Positions 35,681 to 48,500 of a stretch of 62,000 nucleotides of DNA are shown here, in pieces. Numbering within the stretch: the stretch's first letter is position 1; every line of letters starts with the position of its first letter. Position numbers and translations under genes: made by a program. The stretch comes from Acanthaster planci (lineage: Eukaryota; Echinodermata; Asteroidea; Valvatida; Acanthasteridae): assembly GCF_001949145.1 (NCBI RefSeq), contig NW_019091366.1:1080029-1142028 (forward strand), read 5' to 3'. The notes below the pieces were generated by a model. The model had not been told where the DNA came from, searched no databases, and saw only the letters and a program-made list of their open reading frames with translations.

Positions 35681-36179
35681 GGCGCGCGCAGGATAGGCTA
35701 GCTAGGCTAGGCCGGCTAGGCCAGGCTAGGTCTACGTACCCCCCAGTCGTCCTGATCGAGGGCTAATTTGAGGTAAGGATCAAGAATCCTGTGCAAGGGT
35801 TAAAGTCACCTAGCCTAATGTGACTGTGCCTAAGTCTGAGTGGTGCGTGTATGTGTTGTTGAGGGGCTCGATAGGTTGAGGGGCTAATTGGTGGTGTGGT
35901 ATAGTTCCTGATAGGAGCTTGCGGTCGATGCAAGGGCGCATTGCTATCTCGTGACGTGAGTTGCGTGTAGCGCTAGCGCACTGAGCCCTTGGCCCTGATA
36001 ATAAGCCCCGTAAACTTGCCAAAGTCCCTGATTCAGCACTGGATGCCTACAATTAAAATTGTGGTGTTCGCTGCTCTGGGCGAAGTCTGGGTCACGTGTA
36101 ACTACACCGTCTCCTCGTCAATAGCGCCCTCTACTGGTGTATTGGTTGAGTGTGTTGACGAATAAACCAGCCGCTTATT

Positions 36180-36354
36180 AATACGGCCGTTTCACAATAG
36201 TGCGCCACCAAGAGTTTGCAACGCGTTGGCCAATCACAATGCGCGAAATTTGTCGACCCAATGCGTGTTTGGAAAGGGTCGACAAATTTCCGCGTTATAA
36301 TTGGCCAACGCGTTGCAAACTCTTGGTGGTGCACTATTGTGAATCGCCCGTATT
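36180..36354. mobile_element. Foldback MITE, 175 bp
   Basis: Arms of about 80 bp (36180-36259 and 36276-36354) are reverse complements at high identity and share TTTCACAATAGTGC-like ends, GAGTTTGCAACGCGTTGGCC and GTCGACAAATTT. The termini read AATACGG and its inverse. The spacer is only about 16 bp. It lies in the 5' UTR intron of the 333-aa gene. No clear target duplication beyond the arms. Confidence 0.75.
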
Positions 36355-37631
36355 GTTGTTCATAAGTCAGGTGTCCAGGCGAAGTTTATTTCAAGTCAGG
36401 CCTGTCCGGGTTACGTCATTAAGTTTCGACTAATCAGATTAGCCATCATCTCGACGAAGACCAACTTTTTGGGGGGACGGTACGGACTCTCCCTAGCCTA
36501 GCCGTTCATGGACTCTCCGGCGTGCCATCCTATCCGATCCGACGCGCCTCGAGGAGGAGGGCGCCCTCGCCTTCGTTGGAGGGGTGGTACGGTACGCCAC
36601 AATACGATAATGGTACGATGACTTGAACTGAGTCTATCGATTAAAATTATGCAAGTACTAGACTGATGTCACTGGTATCCGGCTTGTTTACGATCGTGTA
36701 CACTGAACGAAGCAAGCTTCGACCCTTGTACGTTTGTACAGGGCCGGTCCGGCATTGTATGCGGCAGTGCATCGGTGCAGTGCCTATGTACCGTGTGGAG
36801 GACCGGACATGACGTTGTAGAAGTCGTGGTCGATGGAACCAAATGTTAATGAAGAAACTAGCGCTAACCAAGTCAACATGGTCAAGTAAATGTCGTAATG
36901 GATATCTTTATCGTTTGGACTTCCTGTAAATATTATAGTAGGTTTAACACTTATGCTGGTCGATGATGAAGTCGAAAACTGTTTTAAAGGAAGTTATGAA
37001 AATTAAAGGTAAGGAAATCGGAGACGTAGACATTTTAGAAGAATGGTATGCAACCAGCAACTGACACAGCTGTTAGTATAATCATGGAGGAAAGAGGTCC
37101 CCTCCATCTAGCCCAGGTTGGATGTCGTCTACATTGCATTGCGACTAACGTTCAGGGTGTAAAAGTGCTCCTACAATGCAAAATTTTTTTCAACGTTTTT
37201 TCCTCGCATTTTTACCTGGCGAAGACAGCTCAAAATGTCCTTCGCAAGTGCCCATGATATATCCAGAATTCCATAAATGCTGCGTTGAAATTACTAAAAA
37301 CGGTTAGCTGACGGGAAAATTTGATTTAATAGCTTTCTTACACCTGTGAACCATTTCTTCACAAAAATTTGATTCCAAAAACCCATAGCGTCACGACACC
37401 ATGTAAACCCTATTATGACGGAGTAGTGACTTAGAGTTCTCGAAGTATTCGTGACTTTAACTTTCATATCAATTATCAGCCATGTCTGCAGTCTACAACC
37501 AACCTCTTTGCTTCATTTATTCTTTGTAAATTTCGTCAGCTGTACATCATAAACAGTTCAGTGTCTTTTTTTCTGCCTTTGTTAGCTCTAGCTCTGGATA
37601 GAGAAGAGGACGAAGAAGAAACTCCGTTGAG

Positions 37632-39437
37632 ATGGATGCAGAGCCGAAACCCCTCGGAAGTGGGAGGCCAGAACGCTACGAAATTGAAGATCATGATTCA
37701 GGCTCCCCGCTGACATACACCTCGCTGAAGACATTTGATGCCAGCCGCATCTTCAGTAAGAACCCTCGCAAATATGATCGGCTCATTGCCCAGGAAGAGG
37801 GCTACTCAAAAGATGATTCGGCGTTCTCCGACACCGAAATCGACATGCCCAGGTACAGGTCCTGTGATGCCCCGATGAGGCTGCGCAACCGATCCAATTC
37901 CCTCACCTCACTGGACACGGTAATTGCCATGCAGACTGACGTTGCTCAAGCTCAGCCTAAAGTGCCCGAGATGGATGACAGCAACATAGTGGCATCTCAC
38001 CTAGCTGACCACATGTACCGACGCTGCTCGTTAGACCACATGGCAGATTACTACTCCCGACGATCCTCAGACGCAGCAGTCACGGCAATTTGGGAACCAA
38101 CAAGCCATGGTACCTTGCAAACATCAACCAAAACAACAGTTGAATCTGCCGTGGCAACTTACAAGATTGACAAGAAGACAGGTAATGGCTTCAGTAGTTG
38201 GTTCTCAAAGTGAATTTAAAGTAGGGTAATTCCAGAAATTAGGGTCCAAAAGTGTGACATTTTCATGTCTGTTACATCTGACCTTTGTTATTTGACATGG
38301 AAATAGCACCAGAATTGATTTCAAACTATATCTATTTGTTTGGCAGGTAATTTGCATTAATTCATCGCTCTTGGAAATGAGAAAATGTGTGCTGAACTTA
38401 CAGTTTCATATGTCAGGGACATATGTGACAGGGACACGAAAAAATGGAACCAAAATTTCTGGAATTACCCACTAGTCAAATTAGAATGTACTTTGTTGAA
38501 TTCATTACTGATTGAATTGATCTTTGTCAGTGAAAGCAAGGCAAATTAATGTTGGTTGTGCTGAATACAATGTTACCCTGTTGCACACCAGCTGAAAAAT
38601 TTGGTGAAGGGCACCTTTCCGATATCATGATGAAGGCAGCATTTAAGGAAACTCTGACCTCTCCCAAGAAGGACGAGGAGAAAACCAAGGAACAACGGAT
38701 CTCTGTAGAAGGAGGACGTGCCTCACCAGCCCCGAGCAAGGAGGCCCAGGACAGACGGATGTCCCTGCCTGAGACGGCCAAAGAGTAAGTATTCACTTTG
38801 GCAGGACTAGGCGTTCAGAGTCTGATGCAGTCAGTAATAAGTTATAAGTAACACCCTGGTGCAGTCTTCTGGAGGCTAGTCAACAGAAAGAATGAGAGAC
38901 TGTGCCAAAAAGAGACATCTGTCTGTTTAATCAGCTGTATTATTTATGGCATCTTTCCATTCATGTATATCTGTTGCCCTGCTCATGATGACTGCTGTAT
39001 TTCCTTCCATGGAAGGTCCAGGCCTCTGTGCTGTCTTGTTCTCCAAAATTTGTTCTCCAAACAGCAAGCCATATGAGAAATTAAAAGCCCTGTGTGGCAA
39101 CATATGATTCAGAAAACACCGCCATGCTGTAGAAATATCTTAATTTCTATACTTTTTTCTCCCCTGTTTTAATTGAAGTGTGGAGAAAACATCTGTGGGT
39201 GAAGAAGTGTCTGTCAAGGTGACCTCAGTCCATCCAGAGCCTCGCCGCCTGTTTGGCATAGGACCACTGTACCACCCCCTTCCAGAAATGGTAGTGGAAG
39301 GAGTGACTTCCACTGATGGCTCGCTGGTGAACAAGATCAAGAAGGAAGGCCTGGCCATGGGCGCAGAGGCAAAATCAGGGAAGAAAAAGCCACCCACAAA
39401 AGCTGAGATCAACACCTGGGCACCCTTCTCCATGTGA
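37632..39437 (+). CDS. Unrecognised 333-aa Ser/Arg-motif protein
   Basis: Three coding exons (37632-38181, 38592-38784, 39179-39437) join in frame to 333 aa. The splice sites are ACAG|gtaatg, accag|CTGAA, AAAGA|gtaagt and tgaag|TGTGG. An in-frame stop upstream fixes the ATG at 37632. I do not recognise the family. There is no signal peptide, membrane helix or known domain. The protein is hydrophilic and probably largely disordered, with repeated basic-residue kinase sites: RNRSNSLTSLD, YRRCSLDH, SRRSSDA, EQRISVEG and DRRMSLPE. The first part has YTSLKTFDASRIFSKNPRKY. The last part is more ordered (PRRLFGIGPLYHPLPEMVVE) and ends TKAEINTWAPFSM. A regulated phosphoprotein or 14-3-3 client is one reading, but that is inference. 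A noncoding exon starting after the TATA box at 35674 probably precedes it. Confidence 0.8.
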
Positions 39438-42091
39438 TGGCGCAGAGAGTTCCGTGTTGATACTCAGCATGGCATTGGATTGGTCCATCCTGTCCTTGGG
39501 CAGATATTTTTATATCACGTTCATGTTTGTTGAATGTGTTAAAAATAAGAAATAAGTTTCTGAGAAATTTGTATCAAATTTCACAATGCTTCCTTTTGAT
39601 GTGAGATTCGAAATGAAATGAATGAATTTGCCCTAAATTCTTGAAAAAAAGAATGCACTGATAAAAATGTGGATGGACCGCTTACTTGCCGCTTTGTCCG
39701 CCAAGTTAGTTCCCTGGTCCAGTAATACATCCCTATGATAGATGGCAGAAATGCAAACACTTCTCATGAGAAGTTCTGAGCTAATTTATAAGCCTGCTGT
39801 CTGTGAAGTATCTTTTGTGTTTTGTCTTTTCATCATTCAAAAATGATATGACTGTTGAATATTGATTGAATGTTTATTAGAATTGAATGTAATGCATGTA
39901 TGCTTTCTCTGAAATGCATGATATTTCCAAGTGATGAAAAATGTCGCAAATATCGTAAAATTTATTATGTACCACATAAATATGGCTTTTAAAAGTCACA
40001 TAATAAAGTGTCATGTTGAATGTTTTGTTTTGCCTTACTGTTAAATGCTTTTAAACAAGACCAAACATATCTTATTGTTTAACAGAATAAAAATTGTTTG
40101 GTTGATTTCCTAGTATATGATGTAAGCACTCAGCTTTTGACATTACAAATTTACAAAGTTGTGGCTAAATACCCGGGTTGCATTTTGGCAGGGCCCACCA
40201 AGAATTTGTTCCATTGTTTCTCTTTGGTGTGAACATTTGGGTAACTTTAATATGGCAAGAATTCTGCGTGATGATGTAGTAGTCAGGTACCCAAACAAAT
40301 TAACTAAAGAGAAACAAATCAATTTTGGGTATCATTGTGAAAATGTACAACAGCACTTAGAAAAGTGCATGTGTTGTTATTTTTTTTTGTCAGTGAAGCA
40401 GAAATTTCTGAAGCCTGAGTGTGAGGAAAAATGGTCTTAAAATCGTCTTCATGTCATCAAGTGCATAGAGATTATTCCAGTATTTTGAAATGTTTACTTT
40501 TATCTTTTGTAAATGATTCAAAAATAAATTAGATCAAATTAGTCAAATACAAAAACGACATGAGCAACAGAGTTTATATTGCTAAACATAAACCAAGCCA
40601 TGAAAAAGATTTAAATATACAAAGATATGTAATTTAATGTTGCTTTTAAAATATAAGCCTGGATTGCTTTAATTGTATTGTTTTGATGTATGGTCATTTT
40701 AATTGCATTTGTTATAGAAATTTAAAATACAAACACAGCACTGGCTTGTGCGTGTTTTATTTTCACAGTTTACTTTCAAACCAAAGCAAATATTCAAAGT
40801 GGCATTTCCTGTAATTTTTTTCACAATATAAAATTGTGTCCTGTAACACTGCCAATGTCTGGAATTGTCTAATTTTGACTGGTCACCTATGCACAAATAT
40901 TTCCCGGGTACCATGCAAAACCAACCATTGGTTGACCAATGGCTGCCGACTAAACTTGCCGGTCGTTACTAATCCTTTCCTGTATGTCCCCTGTCCAAAG
41001 CTGCCATAATAAATTCCTTGATATGATCTTGCCTAATGTTATTTTTGTGTGATACTGAGCCTAGGTGTCAGTGTTCAATATCAGGACTGCTTCAGATTTG
41101 TTTCTGTTCTAAGAATACATACATATTAAAACGTGTTGTGTTATTGAATAGTGTTGGATTCGTTGACTAAATGCGTTCAAAACCTTCAATGAAATCGTCA
41201 GTCTACAAGTGGCAGTTTTCCAGTGAAATTGAGAGTGGTTAGGTATTGGGGACATGGCCCAGTGCATGAAGTATTGGGGATTTAATTGGAAACTGGGTCA
41301 AAATTAGGCTGCATCCAGCCTGGAAGGTTTAAGCGCGCAATAAAAGCCAATTCGAGGGTGCTATGCACAGTTTACAAGCAACATACATGTGCGTGTAGCT
41401 TTGTGATGCCTGAGGACACTTGCCATAATTATGTACGGGAAGGGTTTATTTGCCAGACAAAATAACATGTCTGGTGCTTTACGGACCAGCGTATTTTTCA
41501 CTTGTACGTGGAGGTAGGAATGCTGTTTTACATAAATGCGTAAAATAAATAGAAAAATCTGTGTAAATAATGAACAAATAAATCTCCAACAAAACCCATC
41601 ATCGCATGATTCCCTTTTGTGTTTATCAATCGTGTTTGGTTGATCTCATTCCCATCCTAATAAGAGCAATGCAGCAATGTAGTTGTAGTGCAACCGGATC
41701 CCACCACGTTCTTTTAGACTTTATCGAGTTCCACCTACAGTCATGACAGTTTCATCGATACTCATCCGACTAAGTGATGGTTGGGTGATGGTTCATATCA
41801 TGCGTGTTCATTAAATCTAGATTTCTCCATTTTTTCCCTTTTGTTGGATATGTGACAAACTTGTTTTATTTCTCCATGCTTGAACGTACGAACGACCGCA
41901 TTGCTTGTGATGCACCGCGCGGTACCAACTACCATGAACACGTACATGTACATGTAGTACGTACACGTACATGTATATGTACGTACCCCCTCGCCGCCCC
42001 CTGTCATGTCGCGCACGCACCGCGAGCGCTCCAAAATGTGGGGTCTCGTATGGTGTACCATTCACGACACACATTTCTGCCTCTATCTAGT
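39438..42091. other. 3' UTR of the 333-aa gene and AT-rich intergenic DNA
   Basis: The 3' UTR runs to a polyadenylation signal at 40002-40007. The rest is AT-rich with short open frames that have no support. At 41940-41985 there is an alternating ACGTACATGTAC palindromic simple sequence. Confidence 0.5.
40002..40007 (+). other. Candidate polyadenylation signal of the 333-aa gene
   Basis: AATAAA is followed by GTGTCATGTTG and a TTGTTTTGTTTTG run, a good GU-rich downstream element. Confidence 0.6.
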
Positions 42092-42472
42092 CAAAGGCGA
42101 CCCAACTACGCGACAGGACGGCGGCTCCCTCGCGTCGTGCAATTGCGTTCTTTATGGTGTTCTATAGCTGCCAAAATTGCGTTGCGTCGTCCCGTCGCCC
42201 CAACGGCACGACGCGACGGCACGACGCGACGGCAAGACGTGTGGTGTTCTATAGCCGCCAAAATTGCGTTGTGTCGTTCCGACACCACGACGCAACGCTA
42301 CCGTGGCTACGACAGCTCCGTAGCGTCGCCTCTTTTCTCATTACTTAAAAAAGTTTTATGCTATGTTTAATCCATTGTGTCGTGCCGTCTTGCCTTACCG
42401 TCCAATCGAGCCTTCGTGATGTCGCGTCGTGCCGTCGTAGCGTCGTGCACGTAGTTGCGTCGATCGCCTTGC
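42092..42472. mobile_element. CG-rich non-autonomous repeat element
   Basis: The sequence is packed with CGACG/CGTCG words, unlike its AT-rich surroundings. Its ends form an imperfect inverted repeat: CAAAGGCGACC..CAACTACG on the left and CGTAGTTGCG..GATCGCCTTG on the right. Inside, TGGTGTTCTATAGC plus GCCAAAATTGCGTTG occurs twice, at 42155 and 42242. The symmetric, stop-poor composition produces long open frames on both strands, which are not genes. It is probably a MITE or a relic of a DNA transposon. Confidence 0.55.
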
Positions 42473-43596
42473 TTGAGAGAGGCTAGTAGAGAGAGAGACA
42501 GAGAGAGAAAATAATGTCACAAATAGTACACCATGGCCTTGTGATCGTGGGTCCGGTTCCACGGTTCCAAACAAATAGATTCAAGATGGCCGCAGTTGAA
42601 TGACGAAGTTGGAAGTACGGGAACTTCGTGACGAAGTGTTTTTGGTGACACGAAGTTCTGATATTATGCGTGGGTCGCCGTTTAAATGTTACTTGAAGAA
42701 TACCGGCTTGTACCATTTTTCTTTAGGCCTACATCGTTTTAGCCGCTGTGTCAAGGAATCTAGGGAGAGAATTTAGTTTCGCTCATCTGACGTTATTCCT
42801 CTGAGCTGAGTGACACTGTGTTCGTGGTTTACGTTTGACTTTTTGTCACTTTTTGTGGGATTCGTCACAACAGAAACGCGATCAGGGAACTCTAACTGTT
42901 GCGTTAAAAATGAACCGACGAATTGAAAAATTTGCAGGTCGAGGAAAGAATTAAGGTTCCCAGACAACAGTATTTTGAAGTAATCCATCAAGAATACACC
43001 AGGAGTGGACGCTGACGTTTCTGCGAATATTTTGACTGACAGGAGATTGTGGTAAGCAGACAGTGCAGAATTAAATATCATGTTTATTTTTCAACACTTT
43101 CAACATCAAACGGTGTCAGATTTAAGTAAAAAATTAGGCAGTAAGTTGGGCTTATTTCCATAATAAATTATAAACAAAGCAGATTTTCAACATTTTACTA
43201 GCACAAATTTCCATTTCAAAAAGTTGGAAAAGTAAATCTTAATCTTGTTAGGGCCTACATCATACATGAAATCATTTAAACTTCATATCTACAAACTTGG
43301 TAATAACTGAGTAGAGATCAATTTTTTCAAATGTGACATTAACAACAATGTTAATTCACAAATCATGGAATAAGATCACACAAGGGTCAAGCGATCACTT
43401 ACATGACTTACAATGTAGATCGACTGATTTCTCCTGACATTTATGCTCAGTTGGATGGGAGACGGGGGCTGCTTACAAAACCAAAGGTCTTCAAGAGAGT
43501 TGCATTTGTGAACGGTTAATGAGGGCTTAAATTACATGTTGAAGTGCTTTAAAATTCCAGAGTAGGTTACAGTTGTGTGTGTCTTGTCTTTCACAG
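42473..43596. promoter_or_regulatory. TMEM127 upstream region and 5' UTR intron
   Basis: A strong donor, GATTGTG|gtaagc, at 43051 pairs with the acceptor cacag at 43592-43596, right before the TMEM127 ATG. This implies a noncoding first exon ending at 43051 and a promoter somewhere in 42500-42950. No TATA box is obvious there. Confidence 0.5.
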
Positions 43597-45561
43597 ATGC
43601 AGCCATTAAGCAGTGCTGAGCCTACCGAATCGAGCAGCTCCACCCCGAGTGCATCAGGTAACTCCAGCACCAACACAAACACTGTCACCAGCAGCAGCAG
43701 TAACAGTAATGGTAACACTAACAGTAGTAGCCACCGCCACAGCAGCGGCAGTGGCAGCCGCTCCCGCAGCAGCAGCTCCCGCCGTCACCGGTCACGCTCC
43801 CACGGTCACCACCATCGGCACCGTAGCCGGAGACGGCGCCACAACCCCAAGCGGGCCGAGCGTAACCTGGTGGCGGCCATCTTAGGCATGGTGGTCATCG
43901 CTGTGCTGATCTCCTCGCTGGCAGAGAAGAAGTGGTTCTACCTGCACGGTGGGCAGTGCAGTAGTCTGAATAAGAAAAATGAAGATCTTGGCGCCTACCA
44001 GTTCCTCACCCCTGGCATAGAAACCGATCCTGGTAAATATTTCAACAACAAGCAGTCTGAACTCTTTTTCTAGGGATGTAAAGTTGAACTAAGAAATGGA
44101 GTTCTGTAGCCATGACTACATGCGTAGGGTCATTGTCTGCGCCATGTATTGCAGTGGGGGAGACTAGACGTAGACCAAGACATCAGAATTTGATATAATC
44201 CCAGACTTTTGGCTCAATTTGCATTTTCTGTTTAAGTGAAAGTTTTAGTAACTCAAATGTGAAAGCTAGGAAGCATTTTCTTACATCGGGGGCTACATTT
44301 AGTCTATTTATCGACATGTAATTGCATAAATGATAAGTTTTATTGTTCCAGAAGTTCTAATGCAACCATTAGTGTGTGTGGGCACTTGTGATGCAGATTT
44401 GGTTGTTTAAATCTTTCTGTTTTGCTGTGACTTTTTTTCAATAACAGGTTACAAGTACTGCTTCAATTTCCAAGTGGTGTCCATTATGCGCTCAGTCATC
44501 GCTTTCATCTTCCTCGCGATCACTGCCTCCCTGTTTGCCTTCTTCCTGGACACGCTAGGACCCATGCAGCCCTCTCTGAAAGTCATTCGGCGCCATGCTG
44601 TAGGCAACATTGTGACAGGTGAGCACACTGAGAAATCAGTACACAATTTCATATTCCTGCTCAGAGCAAAAAAAATAAGAAGAGTACAGATCAACAATGA
44701 TGTATTTGTCATGACTTTTGGACAAATAATCTGGGTTTAGCCGATGGGTCCCTGCTTAAGACTGACTTAGGCGCCATCCCAATCTGTAGCTTAGAGCTAG
44801 GTCTAGGGCTTCACCGACTGGAGATGAGTGAGACATATTGACAGTAGACGTAGCCATTGCTCTGGAAGCTATTTCGGACAGGTAATTAGTGCTGTTGGAA
44901 ACATTGACTTGATTGGTTTTCTCAAAACCACTTTGAGCTCTGGAATCTGCACCATGAAAACTTAGGCTGATACGGCAACAAGCTTACAGTTTACAATAAT
45001 GCACAAAATTGTACTTATAGTACATGAAGTCCCAACCAATAATCAGTAACAAACCAATACATTGTTATTCATATACCTTGCTAAGACCAAATGCAAACCT
45101 CAAGTGATACTTGAAATTCAATCATCAAAGCTGGATTTTTGTGACTTATGTGACTGGAACCTGTGCTGTGCACTGAAAGAACAGTTACACTTATCAAAAA
45201 CGTTGAATTTTTCCTTCTTTTTTTTGTGGCAGTACTGTTGTGTTTAATGATGTGTGGTTTCTGCCACTGGTCGGCCTCATTGATGGAGGACGTCTTGAAC
45301 CAACACAAGCTGGCAGAGGGCAGCAAGGTGGTGGTAGCCTTTGGCATCGGTTACTACCTCATTGTAGCCTCGGGGGCGCTCTCGGTCATCATCGCAGCCA
45401 CCAACCTGCTTCGGCCGTACTCATCCTACGATGAAACCCCTCGAGAGAGGCTGATTGAGGATTGGGACCAGCTCCTGGAGGCGGAGCTTGCCAATTCATC
45501 CAATGGTCCACCACTCATTAACCCTGCTAATCTACCTGAACCGCCACCTTACACTCCCTAG
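43597..45561 (+). CDS. TMEM127: Transmembrane protein 127
   Basis: Three coding exons (43597-44032, 44448-44618, 45233-45561) join in frame to 311 aa; human TMEM127 is 238. Residues 1 to about 85 are a low-complexity Ser/Asn tract grading into Ser/Arg/His (RHRSRSHGHHHRHRSRRRR), longer than in vertebrates. After KRAERNLVAA comes the first membrane helix, then AEKKWFYLHGGQC, and further helices in VVSIMRSVIAFIFLAITASL, in VLLCLMMCGFCHWSASL and in VVVAFGIGYYLIVASGA. ATNLLRPY and the terminal PPPYTP match the human ATNLLRHY and PPPAYTP ends; PPxY is a ligand for NEDD4-type ubiquitin ligases. TMEM127 is an endosomal/lysosomal membrane protein that restrains mTORC1 and RET in mammals, where it is a tumour suppressor. 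Confidence 0.93.
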
Positions 45562-48500
45562 AGTAGCAATTTTTATGAAAGACAATCAATATACAAGTAG
45601 TTTACACAGAAAAATAATTCTCTTCAGTCGCATTAATTTTTTCCCGTGAACGTTAGCATCTGATAGCATCTGAATTTTTTCTGGGTGTTTTTAGAAAAGG
45701 AAAGTTAGTATTCACATGAAATGCTACAGGCCCAGCTTGAAAAGTCCAACGTTTGTGTCACCTTATTGGACGTAATGACATACGTGTTGTAATGACATAC
45801 GTTTGTTCTACTTGGTAGTATCGTATGACAGTTTACTTTACAAGATCACAGACTGACAAAACGGCAGTGTATTCAGTGGGCTACTCGCTCAAGTAGATTC
45901 ATGGCACAAACGTTATTGCGAGTTGAGTTTGGATCATAATTATGCTGTCTCATATTTTTCAAGAGTGTCTTTTATATTGAGAACTGTAGTTTTATAACTA
46001 GCCAAAAGAAACTGGAAATGCTTTTGGCTTCCGGTATTTGGTGTTACTGATTGGATATGTTTTCATATTCTTCTGCCCGTGACTCAGGCAAAAAACTGCC
46101 AGGGCCTCCTCTCCCATTGAAGACACACTTGAAAAGAGTCTAATATTTCAGGAAGGATGGCAGCCTAATAACTCTTGGCCAATAATTACTTGGTCCTTGG
46201 TTGCAATTCCATGGTACAAATAAAATTTGTAACATCGTTTCATGTGCCTCTAATATGGAGGACACCAATATTTAAAATGTAAAATGGAATGAGAAAGAAA
46301 GAGGATTCTTTTGTCAATTCTTGAATTTCTAACTGCAAAATTCCGTTATAATTTGGTTGTTGAATGATATATTGCACTTTGCAGGTGGAATATACTAATG
46401 TAGATAAGCGATTTGCTTTGTTTAAAAGTATTACATGTACTGTATGATTTTTAATGGAAAAGTACTTGAAAGCGCTGTCCGTAAAGGTGGATGATGAACT
46501 GCTGTTGAGATCAGATCCGTGAACGTGGGAGCCACTCCCAAAATATGATGGGAAAAGTACCCACATTCTTGTACGTTTTTCAGTTGCTGCAGTTCTAAAT
46601 CAAAATGGTTGGAAGCCTATTTACCATTTATTTGCAAGCATCTGTCTTTGGGTCACTGTGCTGCACAAATGTGTCTTCACAATCAGTAGATCATGTTTTT
46701 TTTGATAGTTTTGGACAGAAATAATGCAGTGTTGCAGAGCGATTTGTCATTCTGAATAGAGTGCGTATTCTATATGGGCAGCGCGTTCTGTTAAGATGTC
46801 TGTATATATTTGATTTGATATAAATCTTATATATGTCTCTCGTATAAAGGAAGAAAAATTAAACATTCTGATTTATGTAATTATTTCTTCTGCCTTTTAT
46901 CTGCAAATCTATTTAATATCTATGGGCTGGGAAGTTTTTTTTTAAATTTTATTTTAATGTGTTGTTGGATTTTCCTGTCAACATGTACTATAACTGTAGA
47001 AGTCTCTCTGGCACTCTGACGATTTTCTACATTGTATTGCTCTTCTCCGTTTTCATCTCATCTGAACTGCCTGGTGCCAGTTTCATGGACTGTGGATTTA
47101 GTACAGGTGTCAGGATCATGTAGAATATGAAATCCTACCCTTGTTCTTGTCTTCTGAGTGTTTGATGTACATACCAGTACATCTATGCATGTGGCCTGAA
47201 TGAGGGTCTTTGCATTATGTTCTACAGCAAGGGGTTCAACTCTTGTTATGCAACTCTCTCCAAAGCATCAGAGGCATAGGCAAGTCCTTCACTAGTCTTC
47301 AAGTCTTGAAGTGACAGAAGCCTTCCCCTTGTTAGATCATCGTTAGTTAAGAATGGTCTGGTCAAAGGACTTGTCTTGTGATGGATTTGACTGCGACACT
47401 GCAAAGCTCTCATCATGTTGGTAAATTGCTTATCAGAGACTGAGGCTTAAAGTTAGGAACTGAAGCCAGAACTGAGATCAACTTCCATATCAGTACTAAA
47501 TTTCACAAAATTTCCTAGAGTATTGTAGGAATCATAAGGCACACCGAAGATTGAATGTAACCTGAAGGAATTTCAACTAGTGTGAATCTAAAAGGCTCTG
47601 CTTTGTAAATCTCTTCAAGGAACGCTTAAATTCTGCAGATTTTTTATGCTCATGTTTTTCAGAAAACCTGTACACAGTTTATTTACAGCTTACAATCTAC
47701 AACTTTAACAACTACTTGTACATCTATTAAGACAATCGCAAGAGGAGATTTTGAGATTGGATAAGACGAATGGTTTGTCAAATTAATTCACACAAATAGC
47801 AAAGCACCAGAAGCCAACCCTGCGCATTATATGTACAAAACTTCAAATTATGTTTTGTATTTACAAGACAATGCCAATACATCGGGTTAGATACATGTAA
47901 CACGAGAAATGAATAAAACAATTTTTCTACCTGTGGAAGAAAAATCAATAAATCATTTTTCTGTGTTATTTATTTGTTAAGGTGTTATTAGAATGATATC
48001 CATTAGTTGTGAGCTTGATACCCCGATATATTGATATGTAAGAGCAGAATTATATGTGCTATTTCATAAGGTGGGCACTTTCATCCAGAAATCTGTGCCC
48101 AGTGGTAGATAGACAAAAAAAACACCTGTGTCAAATACCACAAACTTAAACGCAAACTGTGATGAGGATTACTAGTGGGTGACAATGACAGTGAAATTTG
48201 TCAAATCATTTTACAAATCATGTTCAATGCAACTCTCCACATGGAATATCTCACACGTACCAGGTAATGCTAGTTTTCTAAGAATTTTCTTTCTGGAACC
48301 TGGCCAACTGAGCAGTAGACTTGACTCATGTCGGGATCCTCAGTGACGTCTGCGTTTATGCTTTGGATATGGAGGCTGCATGTCGTTCTTTGCTTTATGC
48401 CCTCTCGTGTCCACCTATTACTGAGTTCAGAAATCCTGACTTGATGAATCTGCCAACCGTTCGCACATGGCGAATGAGCTCATCTACTAAAAAAGGTTGC

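Noticed and set aside
41804-42370. 188-codon plus-strand open frame and overlapping minus-strand frames
   Set aside because: Stop-poor CG repeat composition explains open frames on both strands. There is no splice context or domain, and the region is a repeat element.
43613-43885. Ala/Val/Thr-rich 90-codon frame
   Set aside because: It is a frame-shifted shadow of the TMEM127 Ser/Asn-rich first exon.
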